Assembly: GCA_030272585.1 (NCBI GenBank)
Contig: BSYQ01000005.1
Location: 496,001-560,000, forward strand
Direction of reading: 5' to 3'
Source: Bryopsis sp. KO-2023
Taxonomy: Eukaryota; Chlorophyta; Ulvophyceae; Bryopsidales; Bryopsidaceae
Length of the DNA stretch: 64,000 nt
Shown here: positions 55,176-64,000 of the stretch, piece after piece
Layout: the number at the start of each line of letters is the position of its first letter
How positions within the stretch are numbered: position 1 is the stretch's first letter
Made by a program: the position numbers and the translations under genes
The notes under the pieces: generated by a model
The model's database searches: none
What the model was told of the DNA's origin: nothing
What the model saw: only the letters and a program-made list of their open reading frames with translations

Positions 55176-58065
55176 CGTCGCAAAAATGTACTCGGTATTA
55201 TTCTGGGTCGAGAATAATACCGGTGCTACGGTATTATAATACCGTGGGTGTTACAGGGTATTAATAGGTATTAAAATTGTACTCGGTATTATTATGGGAC
55301 GAGAATAATACCAGTGCTACGGTATTATAATACCGTGGGTGTTACAGGGTATTAATAGGTATTAACAATAACATCATCTTAATACCGCGAGCTGGGGTGA
55401 GAATGACGTCTCGTCGCGACAACGCCTTCACTGAAATTGTCAAGTTTTTTTTTTGGTGCTGTCCCAACGTCGCCGCCGTCCTCACGTCGTACTCAATGCG
55501 GAATGGAAATCGTCCAGTTCGATTCTGGAGCCGCATCTGGGAAAAAAACTTCAGCACCAGCATTGCGCCTGAAGTGTGCCGAGAAGCGGTCGATTCCTTG
55601 TCGGGCGAGGTTGTCGCTTTTTTTCGCCTCGTTTCAGAGTTTCGAGGCGTTTGGGAGGACCGGCGCGACCTTTTTTTTCCATCGTTGGCAAAAGTGTGCT
55701 GATTAGCGACGGAGAATGATGGCAGCACCGCTGGCAGGCGCGGTGGACCAGGCGCGAAAGAGCGCGCGTTGGTATTGTGGCATCAGCATTCTTTTGCTCT
55801 TTGGGCTGTACTTCCCATATAATTTTCTGCATATCCTGTATTTTTTGTTTTGTTGCTTCATTTTCAGCAGGAGGCTTCTAAGGATTTTACAATGGTGGAA
55901 GATAGGCTGAAGCAACACTCTGCCCAGACCAAAAATTTGAACTGAGCTGGGGTAGCCTGATTGTGGTGGTGGAAATCAGAACAGTTTCTTTTGTACAGAT
56001 AGCAATTGTTGATTTGCAATTTTTTTTGCAAGGTTCAGTTTTGGGAGGTCTTTCTTGTTATTTATTCCTCCCTTCCACGTGTTTGTACATGAAATTAGCT
56101 CAAACTGTGTCTGCTGTGCTAGGGAAATAATATGGATTTGTCGATGGAAAATGAAAGTTATTTTGCTGAGAAGTAGGTACCCGGTTCTGTCATCCACCAG
56201 TCAACAGACAAGGAGTGTTTTTAGTGGGAAAAGCCGTTGCACAAAGGGAGTCAATATTTTAGTTTGAAAAAGTTCTGTTGAAACTTTGAGAAATGGAATG
56301 ATAGATTGATTCATGGTTTCGCAGGGGTGGCGTTGGGATGAACCCGCGAGGATAGGATAGGTGCGTTTCAACGTGGTGGGTGGAACAACGTTGGCTTCGA
56401 GAGGGTTTTTTGTTTAATATAATTACTTTCACTTAGTTTTGTTTTTATGTTTTTGTTTCCGGTTTGCTTTCAGTTTGAAGAAGTTTCGGAAACCCTGGAT
56501 CCTGCAGTTGGAAGGGGCACTGCAAGCCAACCCAAGACCCCATGAATGATGGGGTGCTGGAGATGTGCATGGCAGAAAGCCAATTGGACCTATGGTTGAA
56601 AGCATGCAACAGCCTTTCTTAGGTTTCCAGAATGGCCTCCTTGAACACTTTTGGTATCTATTTCTAGAACGACTGTCCCCCCCAGTAGTGCCCAAAATTA
56701 TCAAGTTCTGATTCATTTACTGAGATGTTTACTTGTTTTTCTGGGCAGGATCTGAGTGAATGGGAGGAGGAAGAGCAGAAGGGAGCAAAAAAAAAGGAAA
56801 ACAAAGCAAAGAAGGAGGTCAGTTTCTTTCTTTCGAATTCCACACGCTTGGAACACCAGCTATGCGAGGGGAAAAAAGACGACTACTGTACGATTCTGCA
56901 TGTCTAAGGCAAGCTGGACAAGTGTTTTATCAAAAACGATAGCTCATGAACGACACGTCTTCCCCAATTCTTCTCCGCGAAGATTTATAAATTCATAGAT
57001 AAGATATATAGGTAGATAACATATATAGATTTTACTGCATTTATCATGGACATCTCGCTGTGTGCATGTTTGATCGAAACTTTTAGGTTTGCACATGAAA
57101 GGTGCACCTGATGACAAGAGATCAAACCTGGAACTTGGGCTCTTTCACACAACTGCTTTGATCTTTTTTGTTCTGTCGAGTCTATGATGTGGGGTTTTCC
57201 CGTAGGCCAGCTACTGTACCTCTATAACTTATTTCTTGTTGTAAGACTCTGGTTCTCTCAGGAGCATGGCGGCAGCCTCCCTGTTGAGAGGATCTGTTGG
57301 ATTTGGGTACAGCAGCAACTGGGGAAGGAAAACTTCAAAAACAATCCTTTCACCTGGGAAAGGCTTCTGTTGATGTACGATCGCTGGAGGAAATTGCACA
57401 ACTGCGACCCACTCTTGTAGAGTGCAAGGCTGAGGCCAGGAAAGATTGCCATTCCGATCGCTCATTTATGTGTGGGGAATTTGAGGACAGAGAACCTGGG
57501 GGGGGTGAATTGCTGAACGATTGTGAGTTCGGATTATGGTGATGGACAAGAGCTCTTCTCAGCTTTTGATTAGATTGTGGTGGGAGAAAAGGTCTGTCCT
57601 GAAAGAGCAGGATGGTCGATGCCAGTTCGATTCTGGGCCTGTCAATGCAATTTGGGAAATGTAATGAAGCAATTGTATTTTTTTAATTTTGACATTACGT
57701 CTGTGCATTCTGATATTACGAACACCCAATGATATCGATTAATATTATTGCATTTCATCATCGGTGGTATTACTCGGTGTTAATAACACCGTAAGCACGG
57801 TGTTATCAGACCGTGGTATTACTCGATGTTAGACGGTATTAACAATACCACTAATACCCAGTCTCCCGCCTGAGTTTCAAAGACGTCAACCCAGGTATTA
57901 CCGGTGTTATTAACACCGGTTAATACCGATGGCATTTAATATCGCGTGCAAGGTGTTATTAATACAAGGTGTTAAGTTGGGAGACTAGACATTAACGTGT
58001 ATTAATAATACCGCGGTGTTACAGGGTATTAACGCAGTCTTAATACCGAGTACATTTTTGCGACG
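55176..58065. mobile_element. TIR element with GGTATTA subterminal arrays
   Basis: 2,890 bp with 25-bp perfect terminal inverted repeats starting CGTCGCAAAAATG (55,176-55,200 and 58,041-58,065), flanked by TG on both sides. The paralogous locus near 59,795 runs straight across (GCCATGCCACTGGGCGG), showing an empty site. Subterminal arrays of TATTA/TAATACC fill 55,190-55,370 and 57,690-58,050, including two direct units of about 97 bp at the left. No transposase seen. Interior exon-like pieces (for example 55,870-55,940, 56,470-56,545, 56,750-56,818) suggest captured gene sequence. Confidence 0.75.
55870..57420 (+). pseudogene. Possible captured exons inside TIR element
   Basis: Short plus-strand blocks preceded by T-rich AG acceptors: QEASKDFTMVEDRLKQHSAQ after TTTTCAG (55,868), FEEVSETLDPAVGRGT after TTTCAG (about 56,474), DLSEWEEEEQKGAKKKENKA after GGCAG (56,750) and ending GGAG|GTCAG. 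They do not chain into one frame, and stops intervene. Family unknown. Confidence 0.35.
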
Positions 58066-58069
58066 TGGG

Positions 58070-58770
58070 CGGCGACTACTCGTCAAAAAATGACTAAATT
58101 ACATTGTGGAGGAGAATCGAGCAATCATTTCACTGTTACCTGAGGAGCCACTCTCCTTCTGCCATCACAAGATACGAGTGGCAGGTTGAAAATAACACGC
58201 CCACTCCATCGGCGGCAGCGGTTATAACGGCCGTCACTTTCATTTTGAACCCAACAGTGTACAGATAAATTGTTGCCCTGGAGGGTGGCACCTGGAGCGA
58301 TTCTCCGACAAAAAAAATCAGACACATGATCCAAACCTGGAGAACCCGTCCCAGCCTCACTTCACTTCTGGAGAATATCAAAACACCCACTTCCACGAAT
58401 TCCACACATGTTTGAAGCCTCATATTACAATGGTTTATCCCCCTCCTTTCCCTTGTTCTCGTCTCATAAAACCATCCACCCACACTTGAGTATCTCAGTC
58501 CGACTTATCAATGCTGCCTTTCAAATTCGAAATGATTGTTGTTCCAATCAAAGTTGATCTAAAAATTAAGGCCTCATTGAAAAATGGACAAGAAATCCAT
58601 TTTATATTTCAAAACAAAAACAAAATCATTAAAATGCAAAAACAAAAACATCCTTCATTGTAAACTGATGGAAGAAAAAAAGGAAGGCGAAAATTTTAGA
58701 TGCAAGCAAAAATTGAAACACAGACCATGGGGAAAAAAACCCAGCCTTCTTGAAAAAGAACCAAAGAGCC
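58070..58770. other. Right-arm sequence between TIR element and lectin gene
   Basis: About 58,240-58,590 is inverted relative to 40,190-40,520 (palindrome outer arm). A minus-strand frame at 58,136-58,483 is open but unassigned. A-rich from 58,590. Confidence 0.4.
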
Positions 58771-58773
58771 TTT

Positions 58774-59696
58774 TCATTCAGACGATAATAACGTTTTTTT
58801 GTGCTCCTCTTCCGTGTCGACCATTGCGTAGACCTCCACCTCGCACAGTGAGAGGTGAGCGCTGGGCGATGCGCTTGTGATGGTCACGAATCTACCCCTC
58901 AACTCACAGGGGAAGGATTTGGTTGTCGATAGGGGAACCGCCCCACCGATCAAACAAGTGGGATTCGATGCGGACGGGCTGTCGCCAACAGATATCATAA
59001 AATCGGACAACTGGTCTGGACAGCAGGCTCGGCTGCTTATCGCAACCCTCGAAACGTCGTATTCATCCAGCAAATCAACCGACCACCAGGGGTTGACGGC
59101 TTTGGCGGTAAGAGAGCATCTCTTCCCCGACCATTTTGGGTTTTTATCTCCGTCAACAGCCTTTCCAGGCAGTCCTCCCTCTGGGACGGTCTTGTCTTTG
59201 TAGAGACCAGACTGCGTGGTAGGTTTGCCTCTTGAAACCAGCTTTTCGACACGTTCGACTTGTCCTTCATGGCACTTCCCCCTCTCGAGTTTATCGTCCC
59301 CGCAACACCCCATGATGGTCTTATGGTACCCGTCGTACCTTTGAGTGCATGTGACCCCACCATATCTGTTCATCTTCAGGCAACCTCCGACCCCTCTTCC
59401 CCAAGGTCCGAAGAAAAATCCGTCGCAAGCGGCCGTCGAGCGGCATTCCCTCTTCGCGGCTTCGAGAGAGGGGTAGGAGGAGCACTTGATGTCTCCACCA
59501 ACGGACTCCAAGTGGCAACCCTCAATTTTGAAAAAATCGCACTCAGGGACGGAAACGGCTGCAACATAGCCATAAAACCGTCAAGTATGTTCTGCTGTGC
59601 TGGTGGCAGTGATTCCACACAGAATCCTGTACCTGCCGCGAGGGCGCTGATTAAAGTGGCTGCAAAAACGCCGCCAACGTTCAGAAGATTCGACAT
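58774..59696 (-). CDS. Secreted PAN-like / fucolectin-type (FTP, F5/8C-like) lectin
   Basis: Two exons: 59,633-59,696 (64 nt, ATG at 59,696) and 58,774-59,558, with a 74-nt intron (GTACAG...TTGCAG). Product about 282 residues. A signal peptide (NLLNVGGVFAATLISALAA) spans the exon junction. Residues about 27-100 form a Cys-rich PAN/apple-like region (KCSSYPSLEAAKRECRST, CDGFFFG, GCLKMNRYGG, GYHKTIMGC). A fucolectin-tachylectin-pentraxin-type domain follows: AVDGDKNPKW, NPWWSVDLLDEYDVSRVAI, RACCPDQLSDFMISVGD, FPCELRGRFVTIT and SLCEVEVYAM. By family it would bind fucose-like glycans outside the cell. No stop or frameshift; the family's Cys pairs look kept. A decayed paralogue lies at 54,540-54,933. 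Confidence 0.82.
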
Positions 59697-59846
59697 GGTC
59701 CGGGTGAGAGGCGCGCTGGGCTCGAGTGCGCATTAAATGGACGTTCTTTGAAGTACTCCAGTCACATAGAACCTGGATCTCCAACGAACGCCATGCCACT
59801 GGGCGGACCATTTATCACAAGCATCTTCAAGCCTTTTCTGATATAG

Positions 59847-61616
59847 GAAGCAGTTCCATTTTCCTGGTTATTAGGTGAACTTGTTCCAGTCTATAAAGGC
59901 AAAGGTAGTCGCCTTGATCCCTCCAGTTTTAGGCCGTTGACTATTAGTCCTCATATATACAAGCTTTTTGCTTATGTACTTTTGAATCGTGTCCAAGATC
60001 CCTTTTCTACGATTAGACATGTTTGTCAAGGGGGTTTTGGTAAATTTTGCTTACCGGAATTTTTTGTCTTCTCGGTTTGGGCTCTTATTTTTCTGTCAAA
60101 AAAATCTAAGAAGGGGTTAATTTTAATCTTCTTAGATTTATTAAAAGCCTTTGATCGAGTTTCTCATCCCCATCTCTTTTTTGAGTTAGCAAGGACTGGG
60201 GTGCCAGACAAGATTTTGAAGGTTTTGGCTTTTATTTATGCGAATGCTATATCTCGAGTTCGATGTACTTCTGGTGTTTCGAATAATTTTATTCAAGGTA
60301 GAGGGGTACGTCAGGGTTGTCCTCTTAGTCCGGAATTATATAAGGCTTATCATGATAATTTGATTCGTGCTATTGAACATTCTGGGATTAGACCTATTTC
60401 TTTTGATAATGTATGTATTCCGGCGTTAGCGTTTGCTGATGATACTATGATTCCGATTCAGTATACGGAAGATTTGAATTGTCTTAATGACGCTTTAGCG
60501 GGTTGTTCTGCTAGTTGGGGGATTGCTGAGAACGTTTCGAAAAGGGGTGTGGTGGTGATTAACTTTCCTAATGTTCATGGAGTACAGATTGGTGATTCTT
60601 TTATAACGGCTACTAAAACTTTTCGCTATTTAGGGGTTTTTTTTGGTACTGGGTCAAACATTTTCTTACCGCACTTTCAACATATTGGTCGTAAAATGTC
60701 TTCTTCTCTTGGATTGCTTTATAGTCATTTGTCGAAACATAAAATTGAAGATCCTCGGGTTAAATATAATTTGTTTAAACAATTCGTTTTTGGTTCAATA
60801 AATTTTGGGAGTGCTATTTGGTATTTGTTTTTGACTAAAGGACAGAGGGATTCGCTTGAGCGGTCTCATTTGGCTTTTTTACGGTTTTGTTTAAATTTGC
60901 CTCGGCGTGCTCCCACGGAGGTGTTATATGCGGATATGGGGACTTACCCTTTAGAGTTTTTTTTTAGGCGTCTAATTTTTAGATTCTGGAATAAACTTTT
61001 TTCTCTTCCTGAGGAACATCCATCTAAGGCTATTTTTAATAGTCTTTTGGATGAACATAGGTGTGGTTCGTCTTGGGTGGTCAGGGTTGAGTCTTTGGTG
61101 AAAGAGCACTTAATTTCTTTTTCTGGAAAGAGCATTATTGATATTAGGCTGTGGTCTTCTAATTTTAAGAATCATTTTTCGAGGTTGACTTTTTCGTCGG
61201 AGAAGTCCCATGTTCGATATTTTTTTAGTCAAATCAAACGGAATATTCGATTCTTGGATTGCCTTTCTGTCCTTTCGACAAGTTCTCTGCGAAAAATTTA
61301 TTGTGCCTTTCGGGCGGGGGTTCATGGTCTTCAGGTAGATTCGGGTCGGTTACAACATCCTCTTGTGGTGCGGGAATTACGATTCTGCAGGGTATGTGGT
61401 TTTGGGGTAGTGGAGGATGAGTTCCATTTTCTTTATGTGTGTCCGGCATATAATTTTTTGCGTATTCGCTGGTCAGAGTTTTTCCGTTGTCGCAATCTTT
61501 TCTTTCTCTTCAATAGGGTTGATCAGATTAAGGTTGCACGTATGTTGAAGGATTTTTTCCTCTTACGGAGGGCTGTCTTGTGTATTCGGGAGAACAATGC
61601 TGCGGGTTCTTCTTAA
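59847..61616 (+). CDS. LINE reverse transcriptase (5' truncated)
   Basis: About 589 residues, open from the truncation point (first in-frame ATG at 59,937). RT motifs in order: ELVPVYKGKGSRLDPSSFRP, LDLLKAFDRVSHP (catalytic Asp), RGVRQGCPLSPELY, PALAFADDTMI (FADD catalytic pair) and FRYLGVFFG. The C-terminal part has a CX2CX9HX4C cluster (CRVCGFGVVEDEFHFLYVC) like zf-RVT. No stop or frameshift. It makes cDNA from the element's RNA at nicked target DNA. The stop TAA (61,614-61,616) lies inside the start of the dUTPase ORF. Confidence 0.92.
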   Translation, partial: EAVPFSWLLGELVPVYKGKGSRLDPSSFRPLTISPHIYKLFAYVLLNRVQDPFSTIRHVCQGGFGKFCLPEFFVFSVWALIFLSKKSKKGLILIFLDLLKAFDRVSHPHLFFELARTGVPDKILKVLAFIYANAISRVRCTSGVSNNFIQGRGVRQGCPLSPELYKAYHDNLIRAIEHSGIRPISFDNVCIPALAFADDTMIPIQYTEDLNCLNDALAGCSASWGIAENVSKRGVVVINFPNVHGVQIGDSFITATKTFRYLGVFFGTGSNIFLPHFQHIGRKMSSSLGLLYSHLSKHKIEDPRVKYNLFKQFVFGSINFGSAIWYLFLTKGQRDSLERSHLAFLRFCLNLPRRAPTEVLYADMGTYPLEFFFRRLIFRFWNKLFSLPEEHPSKAIFNSLLDEHRCGSSWVVRVESLVKEHLISFSGKSIIDIRLWSSNFKNHFSRLTFSSEKSHVRYFFSQIKRNIRFLDCLSVLSTSSLRKIYCAFRAGVHGLQVDSGRLQHPLVVRELRFCRVCGFGVVEDEFHFLYVCPAYNFLRIRWSEFFRCRNLFFLFNRVDQIKVARMLKDFFLLRRAVLCIRENNAAGSS

Positions 61617-62016
61617 ACATGATGCTGCTCGAGTTCCGACTCGGGCTTCCTTGGGTTCGGCGGGCTATGACCTTTACTCGCCCCAGGATTATGTTATTCC
61701 AGCTTGGAATAACGGTCTGGTTGATATGGGTGTGGCGGTTGAAATCCCTCAAGGTTATTATGGTCGGTTGGAAATTCGTTCGGGTCTCTGTGCCAGGTTC
61801 AAGTTATTTCTGGGTGCTGGGGTTATTGACAGTGACTATAGGGGTTCTTTGATTGCGGTTCTTTTTAACTTCTCCTCTGAAGATTTTTACATTAAAGCGG
61901 GTGATAGGGTGGTTCAATTACTTTTGGAAAAAATTGTTACTCCTCAAGTAATTATTGCAGTTTCTTTGTCCCTTACGGATCGTGGTTTGGGTAGTTTTGG
62001 GTCTACCGGCAGTTAG
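61597..62016 (+). CDS. dUTPase encoded by the LINE
   Basis: 139 residues with all five motifs of trimeric dUTPases: motif 1 AGYDLYS (22-28), motif 2 GRLEIRSGL (56-64), motif 3 GAGVIDSDYRG (73-83, Asp and Tyr of the active site), motif 4 AGDRVVQLLLEKI (101-113) and motif 5 RGLGSFGSTG (129-138). It would hydrolyse dUTP to dUMP and pyrophosphate, keeping uracil out of cDNA. The ATG lies 20 nt before the end of the RT frame, an arrangement suited to stop-reinitiation; an RT-dUTPase frameshift fusion is an alternative. Length fits a complete monomer. No intron, and the same T-rich composition as RT, so it belongs to the element and not to a neighbouring host gene. Confidence 0.92.
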   Translation: MLRVLLKHDAARVPTRASLGSAGYDLYSPQDYVIPAWNNGLVDMGVAVEIPQGYYGRLEIRSGLCARFKLFLGAGVIDSDYRGSLIAVLFNFSSEDFYIKAGDRVVQLLLEKIVTPQVIIAVSLSLTDRGLGSFGSTGS

Positions 62017-62154
62017 TGCCTGATGCTCTGTGTTTTTTGTTTTTTTTGTTTTTGTTTGTTTTTTGGTTCCAAACATTCGTCTGTTCACATTGGTGTACAT
62101 TTTTCCGCAATAGAAGCTGGGTGGCTTCTTCGCGTGTAATTATGTTATGTTATG
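62017..62154 (+). other. LINE 3' UTR and (TTATG)n tail
   Basis: Short T/G-rich 3' UTR ending TTATGTTATGTTATG, a microsatellite tail instead of poly(A), directly joined to the TSD. Confidence 0.8.
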
Positions 62155-62165
62155 TTTTCTGATAT

Positions 62166-62825
62166 CACTTTAGTTTCCATCAATTTCAGTGACTTTTTTT
62201 TTTGAGGTTTCAGATGAGAGAATACCCCCTAACAAATTCTGCCATAATTAAGGTTTCAAAATTTACAAAAAAAAAAGGAACAAAAAGCAGAACAACCAGG
62301 GAGAGGGAAAGGAACCAAAAAAAAAACCTAGCCAGATCCTGCAGATCTTTACCACAGCATTTTTGATCGAGACTCTTGTTTCTACAGGAACATTAAAGAA
62401 CCAGAGGGGGACTGTGTCAAATTCCAAGCAAGGCAAAAACATGATGCTCATCCTGTCTGCTGCATGTACATCTATTGCCTCCTGTGGCTGAAAAGCAAAG
62501 AGATTAGATTCTCCAGAAACCTGTGCTACAGGTATCAGTATTGTAGCCAAGACGTCAAGCTGCCTCGCTTTGCAAACGGTTGGGGCAAGAAAAAAACAAG
62601 ATCGCCCCCAGCCCCAGCCGCCACTCATGAAATACGACTTCGACCCATTGGAAATATTCTGACATCCGATCCACATGGATCGCTGATGTCAAAATGTTCA
62701 TGCATGCATGTGTGCGCACACACGATCGAATCGAATCGTCGATAAGGGCGGCTGAGGCTTGAGGTCCAACCACGTACCCGGGGGGGCATGGCGTCCACAG
62801 GGCCCATTCGCTCGATCGCAACTGC
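62166..62825. other. Non-coding stretch, nothing recognised
   Basis: A-rich runs near 62,265-62,325 and a poly-G run near 62,781. Open frames on both strands have no family resemblance. Confidence 0.4.
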
Positions 62826-63205
62826 GTAGTTGAAGCGAGACCAGGGTATTGATCGGCTGTTGGTCGCCATCTGTAGGGCCTCTCTATTTGAGAACATGTA
62901 AAGACATTGTCCTCAGTTGAGGTCCCTGTCCTCATTTCACGGAACTAAATCCAGTCAGCCGTCGACAAACCGAAACAAAACTCACAGAAAGATATGATTA
63001 TTATTATCCAGAAAAAATTTTTGGACAGAGATTGACACAGTTGAGGTTTTGTTTTGATTAGTTTGTAAAGCAGATTTATTTGGAAACACAGGATGGAACA
63101 GTGCAAAAGGGCAAAAAGTGAAACTCAAAACAAGGCTTGCTTCCCTCTTTTTCTCCATTCAGAAACGAATAATCAATCCGTCAAAAACAGAAACGCTTGT
63201 TGCAG

Positions 63206-63265
63206 GCACGTGACATGCGTTTCTGTAAACACATGTCACGTGCACTTACTCGGCACTACAAAAGA
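63206..63265 (+). promoter_or_regulatory. G-box hairpin with altered TATA box (inverted copy)
   Basis: The G-box palindrome is kept at 63,206-63,243. The TATA position reads CTACAAAAG at 63,257-63,265 versus CTATAAAAG in the left copy, so this copy may be weakly transcribed. Confidence 0.5.
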
Positions 63266-63384
63266 GCGCTGGAGATTCGCTACCCATCTCGAGGTCATCG
63301 GTACAGGAGGTTCAGTTTCTGTGTCGGTCAACGGGACCAGAGAGTTTTACAGTTTTACAGTTTCACATATTCTGAGCGCTCAGA

Positions 63385-64000
63385 ATGGGGAACGACGACG
63401 TCCTGGAGGACAGCGCGGAGGAGCGATTGCAAAAGGCAGCGGTCGCGAGGATTTTTCGTGTGGCCAGGGAGAAAAGAACGAAGAGTTTTTTCTTCTCGAA
63501 CGACGACCTTTTGGAGCTTTTGGCGCTGGCCGAGAAGTTTTTAGGGGTTCAACCACACCCAAGGAAGTTTTTCGAATCGATCGATTCGTTGGTATTCGCT
63601 TCAAATCTGGAAGTGGCTGCGATAAATTCCGAGGAGACAGAAACGGTATTGTACTCATATCTTTGTGTGTTTTCCGTGAAATTTCATTTTTAAAAAAGCA
63701 CCGATAATCAGGATTGCTCGTGCAAGCAGCACCACAGGCACATACAGGGGTACTTTTTCACTGAAGTTGAATCGTGTGCTGGTCAGGCTCCGTTTGGCGA
63801 GTTTTGCGGCAATGTGGAGAATTGGCTGGGAGCTGTGAAAAAGCTCATGCTTGATAGTGTCAGACATCAGATGGATGAGTCCGTTGAAGCGGGCACCACT
63901 GATGTGATGGGCTTGACGGACACAGGCGACCTTTCTTGGCAGGACCGCGAAACAGTGATTACGGAGTTCGAATGGGGTTCCCAGCTGTGGCACGACGAAA
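63385..64000 (+). CDS. Dynein heavy-chain-like gene, inverted copy, 5' part (runs off window)
   Basis: Exon 1 63,385-63,645 (87 codons, identical length to 16,004-16,264) with SFFFSNDDLLELLALAEKF; donor GTATTG; exon 2 from 63,748 (CATACAG|GGG) to beyond the edge, with CGNVENWLGAVKKLM and SWQDRETVITEF. A few substitutions separate it from the left copy (for example MGNDDV versus MGNDDF), none creating a stop here. Linker-type dynein sequence; what follows is outside the window. Confidence 0.65.

Larger units (their letters stand above)
59845..62154 (+). mobile_element. 5'-truncated non-LTR retrotransposon (LINE) with dUTPase
   Basis: 2,310 bp flanked by the 11-bp TSD TTTTCTGATAT (59,834-59,844 and 62,155-62,165). 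It starts in frame inside the RT ORF, the usual 5' truncation, and ends in (TTATG)3. Two overlapping ORFs: reverse transcriptase with zf-RVT-like C terminus, then dUTPase. Codon use is markedly T-rich compared with neighbours. Any upstream ORF1 or endonuclease is lost from this copy. Confidence 0.92.
62826..64000 (+). repeat. Inverted copy of the 15.6-16.85 kb region
   Basis: Matches the reverse complement of about 15,625-16,835 closely, including promoter hairpin, exon 1 and the start of exon 2 of the dynein-like gene, and continues to the window edge. It is the outermost part of the palindrome's right arm. Confidence 0.85.

Noticed and set aside
55190-55370. Two 97-bp tandem units as a minisatellite
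   Set aside because: They are part of the subterminal array of the TIR element, matched by TATTA repeats at its other end.

Overview
The window is nuclear DNA of a eukaryote. Genes are split by short GT-AG introns, A/T runs and microsatellites are frequent, several transposable-element types are present, and there is no bacterial gene organisation. Axonemal-type dynein heavy-chain sequence implies an organism with flagellated cells. A Ty3/Gypsy element with a chromodomain and a proline iminopeptidase exon fit a streptophyte or other alga. A charophyte such as Chara is my guess, at low confidence; no rRNA or complete tRNA gene is present to settle it. LAYOUT. About 1.6-9.8 kb (copy A) and 45.3-53.0 kb (copy B) are diverged direct copies of one segment. 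On the minus strand it encodes a dynein stalk/AAA5-like gene (4,012-7,386 and 46,730-50,261). At 13.6-16.3 kb on the minus strand lies a second dynein-like gene with linker and stalk exons and its own TATA box and G-box hairpin. Its 5' end reappears inverted at 62.8-64.0 kb. A 412-bp hAT-like MITE sits at 16,919-17,330. From 17,397 to 39,567 there is a Russian-doll insertion. The outer LTR element (minus orientation, TSD GTTCC) contains an inner chromovirus-like LTR element (23,555-38,801, TSD CAACT). That element contains a CACTA-like transposon (33,727-38,317, TSD CCA) carrying captured, intron-containing pieces of host genes. Both LTR pairs look identical, so both retroelement insertions are young. 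Inside the inner element the whole gag-pol block (about 25,188-30,930) is inverted, splitting both Gag and integrase across strands. From 39.6 kb to the right edge the DNA is a large interrupted palindrome. The inner arms (43,470-45,215 and 51,505-53,250) match base for base in register around copy B, and the outer arms are diverged. The right arm was further broken by a TIR element (55,176-58,065) and by a 5'-truncated non-LTR retrotransposon (59,845-62,154, 11-bp TSD). Between those two lies an intact two-exon secreted PAN/fucolectin-type lectin gene (58,774-59,696); a broken paralogue lies at 54,540-54,933. MOST NOTABLE. (1) The non-LTR retrotransposon carries, after its reverse transcriptase and overlapping it by 20 nt, a complete five-motif dUTPase ORF. 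(2) The triple nest with a split integrase, a G_UUA_AAC -1 frameshift site at the gag/pro overlap, and a 3' accessory ORF encoding a 595-residue coiled-coil/Cys-His protein. (3) Two TIR elements with terminal repeat arrays, one clearly and one possibly carrying host exons. (4) Repeated copying of dynein stalk segments. Most genes here are fragments; the best candidates for intact proteins are the lectin, the dUTPase and the 595-residue ORF up to its CACTA insertion.
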